This document shows, piece by piece, positions 41,799-41,878 of a stretch of 41,878 nt of DNA. Location: NCBI GenBank assembly GCA_018062405.1, contig JAGOSF010000010.1, positions 1 to 41,878 of the forward strand, written 5' to 3'. A program made the position numbers and the translations under genes. How positions within the stretch are numbered: the stretch's first letter is position 1; every line of letters begins with the position of its first letter. Under the pieces are notes generated by a model. It had not been told where the DNA came from, did no database searches, and worked only from the letters and a program-made list of their open reading frames with translations. The stretch is from Candidatus Babeliales bacterium (GTDB lineage Bacteria > Babelota > Babeliae > Babelales > Chromulinivoraceae).

Positions 41799-41878
41799 TG
41801 AATGTTGGCTGAATGCGTCGACAGCATTCAGAAAAGAACGAGATTAAAATGAATATTTTAATCGAAGTGGAAAGTGAA

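Overview
This 41.9 kb window is AT-rich bacterial chromosome with short intergenic gaps, AAAGG/GGAG-type ribosome binding sites, sigma-70-like promoters and many hairpin-plus-T-run terminators. A Tol system (tolQRAB), DsbD, PBP2 and a lipoprotein-type solute-binding protein point to a diderm. About a dozen short proteins with signal peptides and no recognised family, together with a small housekeeping set, resemble reduced host-associated lineages such as candidate phylum Dependentiae (TM6/Babeliales). That placement is an inference from style; no marker phylogeny was possible.

Layout: 1-1800 holds four small leftward genes for predicted secreted proteins, two of them probable paralogues. 1958-9931 holds hpf, dsbD with a DUF4097-like surface protein, a CCA-adding/poly(A) polymerase-family gene, and tolQ-tolR-tolA-tolB. 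9932-12869 is a TrpXYZ-like ABC importer (lipoprotein, permease, ATPase) behind a long leader with a good promoter, a 27-codon ORF and several hairpins. 12932-14773 encodes two exported proteins, one being a tandem Nudix-fold protein whose catalytic boxes have decayed. 15148-18306 is ftsH, an inositol-monophosphatase-family gene, rpmB and rpsT. 18965-24401 (leftward) is PBP2, a Xer recombinase and a 905-residue protein that joins seven membrane helices, a sensor region, a dead sigma-54-activator-type AAA+ domain and a Fis-like HTH.

23552-28979 is a head-to-tail duplication of 2,714 bp that appears exact. Its ends lie inside the 905-residue gene and inside thrS. One full copy of each gene survives outside, one truncated copy of each lies inside, and two small secreted-protein genes are doubled. 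One of these is a 56-residue peptide ending in repeated LQCPPC.

30207-34341 holds small secreted proteins around a PIN-PhoH gene. A second, older duplication shows there: a decayed copy of the phoH 3' end and its terminator lies between two related exported-protein genes. 34423-38211 is a leftward housekeeping block: tsf, frr, tRNA-Leu(UAG), tig, rpmH (47 codons), rnpA and yidD. The right end has a PIG-L/LmbE-type deacetylase homologue and a 553-residue exported repeat protein.

The points most worth following are the dead activator tethered to a 7TM domain, the two duplications of different age that broke inside housekeeping genes, the CPPC micro-peptide, the leader ahead of the importer, and the exported Nudix pseudoenzyme. 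No CRISPR array, transposase, integrase of a mobile element or recognised defence system was seen.
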